From Lysobacteraceae bacterium CU05-9 (GTDB taxonomy: Bacteria; Pseudomonadota; Gammaproteobacteria; Xanthomonadales; Xanthomonadaceae), in assembly GCA_007556525.1 (NCBI GenBank), contig SWJS01000005.1, positions 1-64,000 of the forward strand: a DNA stretch of 64,000 nt, in the 5' to 3' direction. Of the stretch, positions 43,965 to 53,934 are shown piece after piece. The number at the start of each line of letters is the position of its first letter. Positions within the stretch are counted from its first letter, which is position 1. The notes beneath the pieces are model-generated. The model was not told the origin of the DNA, did no database searches, and saw only the letters and a list, made by a program, of their open reading frames with translations. The translations under genes and the position numbers were made by a program.

Positions 43965-44609
43965 GTGGCAGCGATCCGACGTGGTTTTGACACGCAGATC
44001 GCCGCCCGCCACTTGGGTCGTGTCGACCCAATGTTCAAACCTTGGATACGCAAATTGGGGCCCATCGAGGCCCCAATTTCGTGGCGGGGTGCTTTTGATC
44101 CGACGGACGCGCTCGCACGCGCAATCCTGCATCAGCAACTGTCCGGCAAAGCCGCCGCGACCATCATCGGGCGGTTAGAGGCCGCTTCCGGCGTCTCCGT
44201 CATCTCCGGCCCCGCAATTTCGTCGCTGTCGGATTCGGAATTGCGCGCCTGTGGCATTTCGGGCAACAAGGCGAAAGCTCTGCGCGATTTGGCGGCGCGC
44301 GCCGTGCGTAGCGAAATTCCATCCTCGCGAAAACTCGCTCACATGTCCGAGGACGACATCATCTCGGTGCTGACCGAGGTGCGCGGAATCGGCCGTTGGA
44401 CGGTCGAGATGTTGTTGATGTTCCGGCTGGGGCGTCCAGATGTTTTGCCCGTCGACGATCTCGGCATCCGCAAGGGCGCGCAACGACTCGACGTGCTGGA
44501 ATCCTTGGTGTCCCCTCGTGAGCTCTCCTCGCGTGGCGAGATCTGGGGTCCGTATCGGTCGCTCGCCGCCATGTATCTGTGGCGAATCGCGGATTTCTCC
44601 GGCGAGTAG
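43965..44609 (+). CDS. DNA-3-methyladenine glycosylase (HhH-GPD, AlkA type)
   Basis: 214 residues from a GTG start, 9 bases after the previous stop. The sequence has ALARAILHQQLSGKAAATII, the helix-hairpin-helix LTEVRGIGRWTVEMLLMF and the catalytic aspartate of the GPD loop in RPDVLPVDDLGIRKGAQ. This is the layout of AlkA-like glycosylases that remove alkylated purines as the first step of base excision repair. It lacks the extra N-terminal domain of E. coli AlkA, as short bacterial members do. Close spacing suggests co-transcription with the SRPBCC gene. Confidence 0.92.
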   Translation: MAAIRRGFDTQIAARHLGRVDPMFKPWIRKLGPIEAPISWRGAFDPTDALARAILHQQLSGKAAATIIGRLEAASGVSVISGPAISSLSDSELRACGISGNKAKALRDLAARAVRSEIPSSRKLAHMSEDDIISVLTEVRGIGRWTVEMLLMFRLGRPDVLPVDDLGIRKGAQRLDVLESLVSPRELSSRGEIWGPYRSLAAMYLWRIADFSGE

Positions 44610-44696
44610 CTACTTGACGCCGTCGCGCCGTCGGTGCACGCAATATCCGCCTGCCACAATTGTGACACCCCGCGAAAGAGAGGTTCGCCGCAGGCC

Positions 44697-45518
44697 TCAG
44701 GCGCAAGAGCCCGCAAACGCCCAATGCCACGGCTCGTAGGTGATGCCGTGAGGATTGTCGCGCGGGTACGACATCACGAAGCCGAAACGCCGAGCGTGCG
44801 AACACAGCCATGCGAAGGCAGGCGTCAGCTCGAACGACTCTTCGGCGGGCGGCTCGTCGGGTGTGCCGATGTCCAGCGCGAGACCGGAGTGGTGCTCGCT
44901 GAAGCCGGGAGCGGCGTTGACGTTGAGGATCTCGGGGATGGTGATGCCGCGGGCGAGTTTTCGGTCGAAGATCCCAAACTGATAAAAATGACTCCGGAAC
45001 CCCGAGATCGCCTCGAGCACCACGCCGTCGGCCAACGCTGCCGCCTGCATCGCGAGCCAGGCGCGTCCGGCATCACGCTGCATCCACAATGAGCGCTGAT
45101 AACGGTCGAAGCCGGCGAACCAGAGCACGCTTGGCTCGGATGTCAGCGGCAGACCCGACACAAGAGCGTAGTCACCAGCATCCAAACCGTAGTCGGCGAG
45201 CTGCTGCAGCGAATGCGTGTTCGCGACGGACGAAGAGCCACTCCAGATCGCGAGATCGACGTCGTGATTCAAGGACTCCAGGAACACTTGCGCAATTTCG
45301 CGCAGGCGAGCAGCAGTCAGATCGTCGCAATCCAACTCTCCAACGCGCCGCAGACCGCCGGGGATGTCGAGAGAGTAGGGGAATTGACCGGATTTTTTGT
45401 CGCGTAACATCCACTCACTGTTGCGGAATTCGCGGCCTTCCAGTGAACCGTTTGCGTCGATCAGGCAGCGCGGCCAGATTTCGACGAACTCACTGTTGAA
45501 CATGTAGAGATCGTTCAT
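44697..45518 (-). CDS. M15 family D-Ala-D-Ala carboxypeptidase-like protein
   Basis: 273 residues. The C-terminal half is the zinc carboxypeptidase core of the VanY/M15B group: GFRSHFYQFGIF, zinc ligands in SEHHSGLALDIG, and the catalytic Glu and third His in EPWHWAF. About 130 N-terminal residues of unknown function precede it. No signal peptide or membrane helix is visible, unlike periplasmic VanY or DacB-type enzymes, so it would act on cytosolic muropeptides unless the true start differs. It overlaps the stop of the lipoprotein gene upstream (ATGA). Confidence 0.85.
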   Translation of the reverse strand: MNDLYMFNSEFVEIWPRCLIDANGSLEGREFRNSEWMLRDKKSGQFPYSLDIPGGLRRVGELDCDDLTAARLREIAQVFLESLNHDVDLAIWSGSSSVANTHSLQQLADYGLDAGDYALVSGLPLTSEPSVLWFAGFDRYQRSLWMQRDAGRAWLAMQAAALADGVVLEAISGFRSHFYQFGIFDRKLARGITIPEILNVNAAPGFSEHHSGLALDIGTPDEPPAEESFELTPAFAWLCSHARRFGFVMSYPRDNPHGITYEPWHWAFAGSCA

Positions 45519-46477
45519 TGCGCGACCGGAATGCGGAACATCGGCGCGACCGAAAACTCACCTGTCGCCATGACGCTGCCGCCATCGGTTGTGAATGACA
45601 TCGCCTCAGCCTGCGGAATGATCGGCAAAACACGGACCGTCGGCTTCGACTCCAGTGCATCGCCCCAGCTCTCCTTTCCGCCGCGCTTGTAAATCAACAG
45701 ATAACGATACGTCATCACGGCGATCGACTTGCGATCGGGTGCGATGCTCGCCGCAGTGACTTGGTGATCGTAAGGCGCGAGCTTCGGACGCGACTTCAAC
45801 TCTTCCGGTGATGCGACTGGGATGTGCAAAGCTTCGCCGAGTGCCGTTGCGGTGACGAGCTTCTCGTGAGGCGCAGTGAGAGGAACGGCGAAGGTGAGAG
45901 GGGGTTTGCGTTTTTTGGTAATGATGATCGCTTGATCATTCGCACTGTCGATCGCGAGTGCTTCCGCGTCGTGCGGACCATCCGGATATTTGAAAGCGAT
46001 GGAGCGCGTTGGCTCGATGCGCGAGTTCGTCAACGCGTCGGGTTCTTCAAACAAGTGCAATTGCAGCGTCTTGCGCAGACCACCGTTGTCGCCGATGTCC
46101 CCGACGACGAGATATGATTTGCCGTCCTTCTCATACAACGACAGATCTTCCCAGTCCGTATTGCGCACGCCGTCGACATTCAATGTTGCGACACGTGAAC
46201 CATATTCATCGATCGCGTAGAGATTCGCCGTGTTGCCGCCGTCGTTGAGAACCCAGTAGATGTCCTTGAACTTCTTCGAGGCGACCATGCCGCTGATTTC
46301 GTTGAGCTGTTGATCAACGATTAAACCTTGCAGGTGTGATGAATCGCCACCGCCCATCGGAATGCCGCATGCCGATAACGTCGCGATGAACAGCGAAAGC
46401 ACAGCCACCCGTAACCGGAAACGCGAGCGCGTTGCGAGTCCTATAATGGGTTGAGCGGTAGCTGGGCGAAAATGCAT
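45515..46477 (-). CDS. Putative lipoprotein with SdiA-regulated/NHL-like propeller fold
   Basis: 320 residues from the ATG at 46477. The hydrophobic segment VAVLSLFIATLSACG contains a lipobox (LSAC). The body has repeated strand motifs (EISGMVASKKFKDIYWVLND, LYAIDEYGSRVATLNVDGVR, NTDWEDLSLYEKDGKSYLVVGDIGDN, HDAEALAIDSANDQAIIITK) consistent with a beta-propeller. Function unknown. The stop codon overlaps the start of the M15 peptidase gene, so the two proteins may work in one process at the cell wall. Confidence 0.72.
   Translation of the reverse strand: MHFRPATAQPIIGLATRSRFRLRVAVLSLFIATLSACGIPMGGGDSSHLQGLIVDQQLNEISGMVASKKFKDIYWVLNDGGNTANLYAIDEYGSRVATLNVDGVRNTDWEDLSLYEKDGKSYLVVGDIGDNGGLRKTLQLHLFEEPDALTNSRIEPTRSIAFKYPDGPHDAEALAIDSANDQAIIITKKRKPPLTFAVPLTAPHEKLVTATALGEALHIPVASPEELKSRPKLAPYDHQVTAASIAPDRKSIAVMTYRYLLIYKRGGKESWGDALESKPTVRVLPIIPQAEAMSFTTDGGSVMATGEFSVAPMFRIPVAQ
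46442..46447 (+). promoter_or_regulatory. Possible -10 box for the 100-residue protein gene
   Basis: TATAAT on the plus strand, about 120 bases before the ATG at 46566 and inside the 5' end of the divergent lipoprotein gene. No convincing -35 hexamer. Confidence 0.3.
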
Positions 46478-46565
46478 CGCACTAGGATCGCAGATTGAGC
46501 GCGGGACTTGAACCCTTTGGGCAGTTTTTGAGCGCACATCATCGAAATTTGTTGAAGGAATCACC

Positions 46566-46868
46566 ATGACTGATGCGTACCGTTATGCCGTTTATCTCGT
46601 CGATCAAGTTGCCGAGGTGCTGGGGCCGGTCGTGCAACCGTTTATCAAGTCCGATGCGAGCGGCGACCACTTTCTTGCGACGGAAGTGGATACGGGTGGT
46701 GCATTTTGTGAGTTGACGTTGGTCGGTCAGGATGCGGAAGGCAAGACAATGACGATCGAACTCATGATTCCAATGGGCATGATCCGCATGGTGATTTCAA
46801 TTGTCAGCGACGGCAAGTTCGGATTTGATGTCCGCCCGCCTGCCGCCGTGGTTCCTCAGAAACCCTGA
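46566..46868 (+). CDS. Conserved-looking small protein of unknown function
   Basis: 100 residues, cytosolic, with alternating hydrophobic strands (RYAVYLVDQVAEVLGPVVQP, GAFCELTLVG, TMTIELMIPMGMIRMVISIV, GKFGFDVRPP). AAGGAAT precedes the ATG. I do not recognise the family. Its 3' end overlaps the convergent EEP-family gene by 13 bases. It lies in a 90-base space opposite the lipoprotein gene and is expressed alone. Confidence 0.65.
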   Translation: MTDAYRYAVYLVDQVAEVLGPVVQPFIKSDASGDHFLATEVDTGGAFCELTLVGQDAEGKTMTIELMIPMGMIRMVISIVSDGKFGFDVRPPAAVVPQKP

Positions 46869-48124
46869 AGCGACAAGTCCATCCACACCATGTGGTGATC
46901 ACTCGCGCTGGCGTATTTCGCGGCGGCGTCTTGCTTCGTTGGCCAAAATACGCCTTGACCATTGATCCGGAATTGCTTCGACGGGATGACGTAGTCGAGG
47001 CGGAGGGTGCCGTTGTTTTTGCCGAAGTCACCTGTGTGCATGGAGACATCGCCCTTGCGCGTGTAGCCGTACGCCGCGGCAGTTTCAATCGCGCCTAGGC
47101 TTCTTGGCGTGTTGTTGGCAGCGCTTCGTGGATGGTTGAGCAATTGATTGATCGCATTCGGCACGCCATCACCATCAATTGGATCTGCGTTGTAATCGCC
47201 TACAATCACGAACGCCGCGTCGTTGTTCAAACCACCGCAACGTTGTTTGTCATCGCAAAGCCAAGTGTTGTTCGCGGTGTTGTTCAAGTACTCGCGCCAC
47301 AAACGGATTTCATCGTGATTGCGTTTGCCGTTGCGATCTTCCGGTCCGTCGAACACCGGTGGTGTTGGATGCGCCGCGAGTAAATGGAATTTCTTCGTAC
47401 CGACGGTGATCGGAACATCCCAATGTGATTTCGATGACAGTCGCAGCTGCGACCAGACGTTGGGCTTGTAATAAGGCTGATTAGTTTTCGGGTCGATTGG
47501 CTGAAGTGCTTGCGGCATGCTCGACCATTTCAGTTTCTGGAACGTGCGGACATTCGCGGTATCGATTGGATACCTCGACAGAACCAACATCCCATATTGC
47601 CCCGGATGCAGTCCATAACCCCACGCGTCATTGCCTGCATTGCGTCCTTCGCCACCGACGGTTCCATTGCCATCGAGATCCAAGCCACTCGGCACACCGG
47701 TATTCACTTCTGCGAAGTAACGGTAAGGATAGTCAATAGCTGTTTGGCCGAACTGACCGCGGGCAAGATAGTTCTTCTGGAACAAGTCCGCAGCTTCGCC
47801 CTTGGTGTCGTAATCGAATTCATTAAGCAACACTACATCCGGGCGCATCGTTTGAATGACTGCGGCGATCTTCTGTGCTTCCACATCACCACGTTGCAAA
47901 CGATCGATCAGACCGCGCGCTTTGTCGTCGTATAACGAAGTGTTGTACGTTGCGACGCGAAGTTGCGTTGGTTTGATGTCTTTCGATTGATCCATGCTGT
48001 TAACCGCTTCGTTGATTGCCCGATCCATTGTGCGCTCCGCACGCAACTGTACCAATTGCGCAGGACTGCATGCGGTGAGTGCGACTGCCATGCCCGCACC
48101 AAGCAACGCAAATCTGAAATTCAT
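46856..48124 (-). CDS. Endonuclease/exonuclease/phosphatase family lipoprotein
   Basis: 422 residues from the ATG at 48124, with a lipoprotein signal (LLGAGMAVALTACS). The EEP fold shows ATYNTSLYDD near the start, VVLLNEFDYD (metal-binding Glu), YGMLVLSRYPI, LLAAHPTPPVFDGPEDRNGKRNHDEI, VIVGDYNADPIDGDG and the catalytic SDHHMVWMDL at the end. Such exported members degrade extracellular DNA or dephosphorylate substrates; which applies here is not shown. The start codon overlaps the bpt stop (ATGA). Confidence 0.87.
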   Translation of the reverse strand: MNFRFALLGAGMAVALTACSPAQLVQLRAERTMDRAINEAVNSMDQSKDIKPTQLRVATYNTSLYDDKARGLIDRLQRGDVEAQKIAAVIQTMRPDVVLLNEFDYDTKGEAADLFQKNYLARGQFGQTAIDYPYRYFAEVNTGVPSGLDLDGNGTVGGEGRNAGNDAWGYGLHPGQYGMLVLSRYPIDTANVRTFQKLKWSSMPQALQPIDPKTNQPYYKPNVWSQLRLSSKSHWDVPITVGTKKFHLLAAHPTPPVFDGPEDRNGKRNHDEIRLWREYLNNTANNTWLCDDKQRCGGLNNDAAFVIVGDYNADPIDGDGVPNAINQLLNHPRSAANNTPRSLGAIETAAAYGYTRKGDVSMHTGDFGKNNGTLRLDYVIPSKQFRINGQGVFWPTKQDAAAKYASASDHHMVWMDLSLQGF

Positions 48125-48873
48125 TCCATGTCTCCTTGCCAAAATTGCGTGTCGCTCAACGGAACCCAATGTCGTCCGAGGAGGGTTTCAACGTTGGTGA
48201 AATTTTTTTTGTAATCCATCTTCGGATGGTTCGCGATCCAGTATCCCAAGTAAAGATAGGGACGTCCTTCGTCGCGCGCCAATTCAATTTGCTTGAGGAT
48301 GCCGAACGTGCCCGGGCTGTTCTTGCTGTATTCGGGATCAAAAAACGTATACACCGCACTCAACGCATCCGGCACGCGATCCGTCACTGCAACGCCAATG
48401 AGCTTACCGTTGTCGCGCATTTCAAGGAACTTCGTGTCCGTCCAATCGCTGATGAGGAACTGGTCGAAATCCGTTTCGTTGTGCCGATCCATTCCGCCAT
48501 CGACATGACGTGATGCAAGATACTTGCGGTACAGCGAAAATTGTTCGTCCGTGCGCTCGGCGGGACACACGCGGATGTCGATGTTCGCGTTGCGTTGCAA
48601 GCAGCGGCGTTGTGCGCGATTCGGCTTGAAGGTGTCGACCGGAATTCTCACCGGTCGGCATAGTTGGCATGTCGCGCAATCCGGTCGGTAAACAATGTTG
48701 CCACTGCGGCGAAAGCCCCAACCCAATGCATGCTCGAAACGTTCGGCCAACGCGGGATCATTCGGATCAATGACAAGGTCCTGCGAAAGACGATCGTCGA
48801 AATAACCGCACTCATGATCCACTGTGCGGAACAGTCGCAATTCCAGGGGTGAATGTCCGGTGCGATGTCCCAT
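48121..48873 (-). CDS. bpt: Aspartate/glutamate leucyltransferase (N-end rule)
   Basis: 250 residues from the ATG at 48873. It transfers leucine from Leu-tRNA to proteins with N-terminal Asp or Glu, marking them for ClpS/ClpAP. Motifs: CGYFDDRLSQDLVID, RRSGNIVYRPDCATCQLC (conserved cysteines), VCPAERTDEQFSLYRKYLASRH, LIGVAVTDRVPDALSAVYTFFDPEYSKNSPGTFG and YLYLGYWIANHPKMDYK. Its last bases overlap the start of the EEP-family gene. Confidence 0.95.
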   Translation of the reverse strand: MGHRTGHSPLELRLFRTVDHECGYFDDRLSQDLVIDPNDPALAERFEHALGWGFRRSGNIVYRPDCATCQLCRPVRIPVDTFKPNRAQRRCLQRNANIDIRVCPAERTDEQFSLYRKYLASRHVDGGMDRHNETDFDQFLISDWTDTKFLEMRDNGKLIGVAVTDRVPDALSAVYTFFDPEYSKNSPGTFGILKQIELARDEGRPYLYLGYWIANHPKMDYKKNFTNVETLLGRHWVPLSDTQFWQGDME

Positions 48874-48884
48874 GCCGTCCTCCG

Positions 48885-49697
48885 CTACGATGCGACGTGT
48901 CGCGTCATTTTGCCAACGACCCACTTGCCGTTGATAAGCTGCACTTCATACGTGCGGTAATGCGCCCATTGGCTATGGTGGAAAGTGTTGACGTCAATCG
49001 TCCCCGTCGTCGGTGATTTCGGTTTGAAGTTGGTAACGTCAATCATCTCTGCGAGTTCACCATTACTGCTTCGGGTGCCGACTTCGGGATCGTTGTCGCG
49101 GGAGCAATGGTTCATGGCAAGGATTTTTTTGCCATTGCCTTCCAGGCGTTGCAGCAAATCCTGCGGTGCCACTTGTCCATCGAAGCTCAAGCACAATACC
49201 GGCATCACCGCTTGATCAATGCCTTGTTGCAAACCGACGACGGCAATCGGTGCCGGAATTGCCCGAGCCTTATTGTCAAAAGGTCCCGCCAACGGTGGTG
49301 GTGGCGCGTTCATCGCCATGTACTTCTGCAATCCGAAGAATGCCATCGCCAGCATCAACGCGCCAAGGATCGTAACTCGTATCCACAATCCTTTACGCCG
49401 CGCTGACCGTGCCTTCTTCTCGCGCTCATCGAGCTCCGTGAGATAGCTTGGTCGGTCGCGAGTCGTGTCAATCAGCTTTGCTTCGCGCAGGATTTGGCGC
49501 GCTTTCACCTGATCGTCGTTATGCACCACCCAGACTTCCGCGGCAGTTTCATATTCGCGGCGATAACTGAAATTGGAACGGCGATTACCTTTGTAACTAC
49601 GTCCATTGCGCATCAGGGTTTCAATGCCATTTTGACGAAGCAGTTCCGCTACGCCTTCGGCTGTTTCCAGTCTGACATTGGAATACACGAAACGCAT
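48885..49697 (-). CDS. Membrane protein with DUF2007-like N-terminal domain
   Basis: 270 residues. The first 80 residues (FVYSNVRLETAEGVAELLRQ, GIETLMRNG, EVWVVHNDDQVKARQILREA) resemble DUF2007, a signal-transducing PII-like small domain. A single membrane helix follows at about 105-125 (VTILGALMLAMAFFGLQKYM), and the C-terminal 140 residues are periplasmic with two cysteines (VLCLSFDG and MNHCSRDN). Related xanthomonad proteins carry names such as pathogenicity-like protein without known activity. It is just upstream of bpt (11 bases) and downstream of tesB. Confidence 0.72.
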   Translation of the reverse strand: MRFVYSNVRLETAEGVAELLRQNGIETLMRNGRSYKGNRRSNFSYRREYETAAEVWVVHNDDQVKARQILREAKLIDTTRDRPSYLTELDEREKKARSARRKGLWIRVTILGALMLAMAFFGLQKYMAMNAPPPPLAGPFDNKARAIPAPIAVVGLQQGIDQAVMPVLCLSFDGQVAPQDLLQRLEGNGKKILAMNHCSRDNDPEVGTRSSNGELAEMIDVTNFKPKSPTTGTIDVNTFHHSQWAHYRTYEVQLINGKWVVGKMTRHVAS

Positions 49698-49700
49698 CGC

Positions 49701-50582
49701 TTATTCCTTCTTCTCATCCACAACGCGGATCAAGCCTTCCTGCGATGTGCTCGCAACCAGGCGTCCTTCAATGTCAAAAATCAACCCACGCGCAAACCCT
49801 CTCGAGTTCTGCGCAGTCGGACTGTCGATCGAGTAGAGCAGCCACTCATCCGCACGGAATGGGCGATGGAAATACAGGACGTGATCCAATGAAGCCATCA
49901 CGACGTTCGGTTGGTAATAGCTGATGCCATGCGGGAACGTTGCGGTACCCAGCAAATGGAAGTCGGATGCATAAGCGAGCAGGGCACGATGCAATTCGGG
50001 ATTGTCACCCACGCGTTCGCTGAGCTTGAACCACACTTGTTGAAACGGTGGACGCTTCGGCGGATTCAATTCATCGCGCGGATAGACGTGACGGAATTCG
50101 AATGGACCTTGTCTTGACAGCCAGCGCTGCACTTTGACCGGCAAGTTCGCAAGTACGTCTGGGGCAACAGGTGGCGCAGCTTCGAGCTCATCGGGCTTCG
50201 GGACTTCCGGCATCGACATTTGATGCTCAGCGCCGTCTTCGTGCTTCTGGAACGACGCGGCCATGAAGAAAATCGGCTGCCCGTGTTGAATCGCGGTGAC
50301 ACGCCGTACCGAAAAACTACCACCGTCGCGTGCACGGTCGACCGTGTAGACAATCGGATGTTCGATGTCGCCGGCTTTGAGGAAGTACGCGTGGATGGAG
50401 TGTGCGGCGCGATCATCGGAGATCGTCGCTTGAGCGGCGCTCAGCGATTGGCCGAGCACTTGTCCACCGAAAACGAACTTCGTTCCGATGTCACGGCTCT
50501 GCCCGCGGAAAATATTTTCTTCAAGTCGCTCCAACGTGAGGAGTTCGAGAAGTTCAGGGACAGTGGAGGTCATGGGAGACAT
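49701..50582 (-). CDS. tesB: Acyl-CoA thioesterase II
   Basis: 293 residues forming a double hot-dog protein that hydrolyses acyl-CoA. Motifs: LLELLTLERLEENIFRGQSR, FVFGGQVLGQSLSAA, HSIHAYFLKAGDIEHPIVY, SFSVRRVTAIQHGQPIFFMAASF and the second half with LDHVLYFHRPFRADEWLLY and SRGFARGLIFDIEGRLVAST. The catalytic Asp/Thr/Gln triad positions of TesB are within these segments. Start could be the first or fourth residue (both Met). The following DUF2007 gene begins 3 bases after its stop. Confidence 0.94.
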   Translation of the reverse strand: MSPMTSTVPELLELLTLERLEENIFRGQSRDIGTKFVFGGQVLGQSLSAAQATISDDRAAHSIHAYFLKAGDIEHPIVYTVDRARDGGSFSVRRVTAIQHGQPIFFMAASFQKHEDGAEHQMSMPEVPKPDELEAAPPVAPDVLANLPVKVQRWLSRQGPFEFRHVYPRDELNPPKRPPFQQVWFKLSERVGDNPELHRALLAYASDFHLLGTATFPHGISYYQPNVVMASLDHVLYFHRPFRADEWLLYSIDSPTAQNSRGFARGLIFDIEGRLVASTSQEGLIRVVDEKKE

Positions 50583-50627
50583 AGCTTTTTCATTGCTCCA
50601 TTATCTCACGGGCATCCGGTTATCATC

Positions 50628-51203
50628 TCATTGCAGAATGCGCGTGAACCGGATGTGTTTGAGAACGGTGGTCCATGGGAACATGCGACCGGGGTCTTGC
50701 TTTCGAAAAACCATCTTCGCCGCATCATCCGTCGCTCCCACCTGGGTGCGATCGAGATCTTCATGTCCTGCGATGAATTGCAAATGCGGATACTTGTCGC
50801 CGAGTTCCTTGAGCAAGCCAATCAACGCATCGATTTGCGGCTTCGTGTACGCCTCGTCCATCGATTGATGGTTGGAATCCAGCCAGTTCGGATAACGCCC
50901 GATGTTCACGAGTTCTATGCCGACGGCTCGCGCGTTATATCCCTTCGTGTGATGCGCGGTAAATTTCGGATCTACGTACTGCAGCACGCGTCCATCACGG
51001 TCAATGTAAAAATGTCCGCTATTACCGGTACCGGATTGGTCGTAAAGGACTTTCTCTCCGAATTCACGTGCCGACGCGAGCGTCGGAGTTTCCGTGCAAT
51101 GGATGATCACAAGGTCAACTTGCGAGAGGTCGCGGGAGTCGAGGCGCTCCTCGTAAGGCAGCGGAGTGAGCTCAATCGTTGGCGGCGGAAAGTCAGCAAT
51201 CAT
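50628..51203 (-). CDS. N-acetylmuramoyl-L-alanine amidase, amidase_2 (AmpD-like)
   Basis: 191 residues from the ATG at 51203. Zinc-ligand His occurs in DLVIIHCTETP, the second His in FTAHHTKGYNARAVGIELVN, and the third region in FIAGHEDLDRTQVG. This is the type 2 amidase fold that cuts between MurNAc and the stem peptide. No signal peptide is seen, so a cytosolic recycling role like that of AmpD is likely. It is divergent from the alpha/beta-hydrolase gene. Confidence 0.88.
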   Translation of the reverse strand: MIADFPPPTIELTPLPYEERLDSRDLSQVDLVIIHCTETPTLASAREFGEKVLYDQSGTGNSGHFYIDRDGRVLQYVDPKFTAHHTKGYNARAVGIELVNIGRYPNWLDSNHQSMDEAYTKPQIDALIGLLKELGDKYPHLQFIAGHEDLDRTQVGATDDAAKMVFRKQDPGRMFPWTTVLKHIRFTRILQ

Positions 51204-51247
51204 CAGCAAATGCTAGCATTAACGTTGAACTTCTGTTGCCGGATTCC

Positions 51248-51781
51248 ATGAAAGGTCATTGCATACTCTCCCACGGTTTTGAAAGTGGGCCGAACGCCAC
51301 CAAAGTCACCGCGTTGTCGGACGTCGCCGAGAAGCTCGGTTGGACGCACGAACGCCCTGATTACACGGCGTTTGATGCACGCACGGAAGTATCGGATCTC
51401 GGTGATGTGCCGTCACGACGCGAGCACCTGCGGTCTTTGATTGAGGCAGCGTTGCCGCGTGGACCGGTTGTGTTGGCGGGCTCGAGTCTGGGCTCGTACA
51501 TCTCGGCGATGGAGAGCGTGAACTATCCGGTGGCGGGGTTGTTTCTGATGGCACCGCCGATTTTCCGTGATTACGATGGTGGCGCGCATCAACTGCAATC
51601 CGGTGAGATGCCGATCTCGGTTGTGCATCCCTGGGATGATGAGTTGATTCCGTATCAGCATGTGGTGGATTGGGCGCAAGCGCGTCGCGCACGCCTTTTG
51701 CTTGTGCATGACACGCATCGGTTAGAGAAACATGTGGCCGCTTCGGCGGAAGCGTTTGAACAATTTTTGCGGACACTTTGA
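51248..51781 (+). CDS. Alpha/beta-hydrolase (YqiA/RBBP9-like serine esterase)
   Basis: 177 residues from the ATG at 51248, which starts [21 protein letters not shown]. Nucleophile Ser is in [15 protein letters not shown], the acid in [11 protein letters not shown] and the His in [14 protein letters not shown]. Small size and layout match cytosolic esterases of the YqiA or RBBP9 groups. The stop shares bases with the start of rlmL (TGATG), so the two are translationally coupled. Confidence 0.87.
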   Translation: MKGHCILSHGFESGPNATKVTALSDVAEKLGWTHERPDYTAFDARTEVSDLGDVPSRREHLRSLIEAALPRGPVVLAGSSLGSYISAMESVNYPVAGLFLMAPPIFRDYDGGAHQLQSGEMPISVVHPWDDELIPYQHVVDWAQARRARLLLVHDTHRLEKHVAASAEAFEQFLRTL

Positions 51782-53934
51782 TGCTGTTCTTCGTTAGTTG
51801 CGGTAAAGGTCTGGAATATTTGCTCGTTGATGAGTGCCTCGCGTTAGGTGCGAAGTCGGCGACGGCGGCGATGGCCGGTGTGAACGTTGAAGGGACGCAG
51901 GAAGATGCGTTGCGTTTGGTGATGCATTCGCGTTTGGCATCGCGTGTTTTGTGGCCGTTGCATTCGTTTGATTGTCCGGATGAGGCGGCGTTGTATGCCG
52001 GTGCTTCCCAGGTCGATTGGGGCATGCAGATTGCGCAGAATGCTTCGATTGCGGTGGATGCGCACGTGTCAGGGCAGGGCATTACCCATGCGCAGTTTGC
52101 GGCGCAACGCGTCAAGGACGCAGTGGTCGATACGATGCGCCGTGAGTTTGATTCGCGACCGAATGTTGATTTGCAGCAGCCGGATGTCCGGATTCATTTG
52201 GTGATTCGCAAGAATAAGGCGATTTTGTCGATTGATATGGGCACGGGTCCTTTGCATCGACGTGGCTGGCGTCAGCATCAAGGTGAAGCACCATTGAAGG
52301 AAACACTGGCGGCTGCGATGTTGATGCGTGGTGGTTGGTCTGCGTCTGCTTCGGGTGGATTGTTGGATCCGATGTGCGGTGCAGGGACGTTGTTGATTGA
52401 AGGTGCATTGATGGCGGCGGATGTTGCGCCGGGCATCGCGCGCTATCCGTTCGGTGAAGTGCCGACGAAGTGGTTGCAGTTGGATCGCAAGGCATGGAAG
52501 CGTGTTGTCGATGATGCGACCGCGCGTGCAGATGCCGGTATGGCGAAGTTGCCTTCATTGCGTTTCATCGGTCGCGACAGCGATGAGCGTTCGATTCGAA
52601 ATGCTTTGAAAAATGCGGAGCTTGCCGGCGTTGCAGAGTTCCTCGATCTTCAAGTTGGCGATGTCGATGGGTTGAAGGCGTCGTTGCCTGCTGACTTGCC
52701 ACCGTCGGGTGTTGTCGTCTGTAACCCGCCGTACGATGCGCGTTTGCAGGCGGATCCAGCGCTGTATCGTCGTTTGGGTAACGCGTTGCGTGTCTCGGTG
52801 CCGGATTGGACGGCGTCGCTGCTGTGCGGCGATATGGAGCTTGCGAAAGCAACCGGATTGCGTGCGACGAAGAAGTATCAGATGTTCAACGGCACGCTTG
52901 AATGCATGTTGATTGTCGTGCGTCCGATCCAGGATGCGCGTCAGGCAGAACGTCCGTTGACGGATCTGCCGGCGCTGAGCGAAGGCGCACAGATGGTCGC
53001 AAACCGCATTCGCAAAAATCAACGCAAACTCAAATCCTGGCTTGCGAAAGATGGCGTCCACGCGTATCGGATTTACGATGCGGATCTGCCGGAGTATGCG
53101 GCGGCGATTGATGTTTACAACACGGTGTCGCCTGCACAGACGTGGCTGCACGTGCAGGAGTATGCGCCACCCGCTTCAGTGCCCGAAGAAACTGCGCGCC
53201 ATCGTTTGAAGGAATTGCTGGCGGCGGTGCGCGATGTGTTTGGTGTGACGCGTGATTTCGTCTCTGTCAAAACCCGTGCTCGCGGCAAGGGCGGCAGCAA
53301 GTACGGACAGATGGATCATCGTGGTGAATTTTTGACGGTTCGCGAAGGCGATGCATTGCTGCGCGTCAACTTGTTCGACTATCTCGATACCGGTTTGTTC
53401 CTCGATCACCGTCCGATCCGCACGTCGATTGCGGAAGTCGCGGAAGACAAGCACTTCCTCAATTTGTTTGCGTATACCGGTGCAGCGACGGTGCATGCGG
53501 CGTTGGGTGGTGCAGCGTCGACCACCACGGTCGATCTGTCCGCGACCTATCTGCAATGGTGTGTCGAGAACTTGCAGTTGAATGGATTGACCGGTCGGCA
53601 GCACCGGATGTTTCAGGCGGACGTCATGGCGTTTCTGCGTGAAGATCGCGGGATGTATGATTTGATCTTCCTGGATCCGCCGACGTTCTCGAACTCGAAG
53701 CGTGCACAGGACTTTGACGTGCAACTATCCCATGTCGAAATGCTCAAGCTGGCCATGCGCCGGTTGAGTGATGACGGGGTGCTGATTTTTTCGAATAACT
53801 TCCGTCGCTTCAAGCTCGACGAAGCGGCTGTCAGCGAGTTTGCGGACATCGAAGAAATTACGCCGCAGACGATTGGTCCGGACTTCGAAAGGGACGCCCG
53901 CATTCATCGTTGCTGGCGTCTGACGCATCGTTAA
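51781..53934 (+). CDS. rlmL: Bifunctional 23S rRNA methyltransferase RlmKL
   Basis: 717 residues. It begins [21 protein letters not shown], then a THUMP domain ([20 protein letters not shown]). The first methyltransferase (RlmL, m2G2445) has [21 protein letters not shown] and [11 protein letters not shown]. The second (RlmK, m7G2069) has [21 protein letters not shown] and [13 protein letters not shown]. The length is right for the fused form. The final TTAA is shared by the stop codons of this gene and of the convergent lipoprotein gene. Confidence 0.96.
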   Translation: MLFFVSCGKGLEYLLVDECLALGAKSATAAMAGVNVEGTQEDALRLVMHSRLASRVLWPLHSFDCPDEAALYAGASQVDWGMQIAQNASIAVDAHVSGQGITHAQFAAQRVKDAVVDTMRREFDSRPNVDLQQPDVRIHLVIRKNKAILSIDMGTGPLHRRGWRQHQGEAPLKETLAAAMLMRGGWSASASGGLLDPMCGAGTLLIEGALMAADVAPGIARYPFGEVPTKWLQLDRKAWKRVVDDATARADAGMAKLPSLRFIGRDSDERSIRNALKNAELAGVAEFLDLQVGDVDGLKASLPADLPPSGVVVCNPPYDARLQADPALYRRLGNALRVSVPDWTASLLCGDMELAKATGLRATKKYQMFNGTLECMLIVVRPIQDARQAERPLTDLPALSEGAQMVANRIRKNQRKLKSWLAKDGVHAYRIYDADLPEYAAAIDVYNTVSPAQTWLHVQEYAPPASVPEETARHRLKELLAAVRDVFGVTRDFVSVKTRARGKGGSKYGQMDHRGEFLTVREGDALLRVNLFDYLDTGLFLDHRPIRTSIAEVAEDKHFLNLFAYTGAATVHAALGGAASTTTVDLSATYLQWCVENLQLNGLTGRQHRMFQADVMAFLREDRGMYDLIFLDPPTFSNSKRAQDFDVQLSHVEMLKLAMRRLSDDGVLIFSNNFRRFKLDEAAVSEFADIEEITPQTIGPDFERDARIHRCWRLTHR

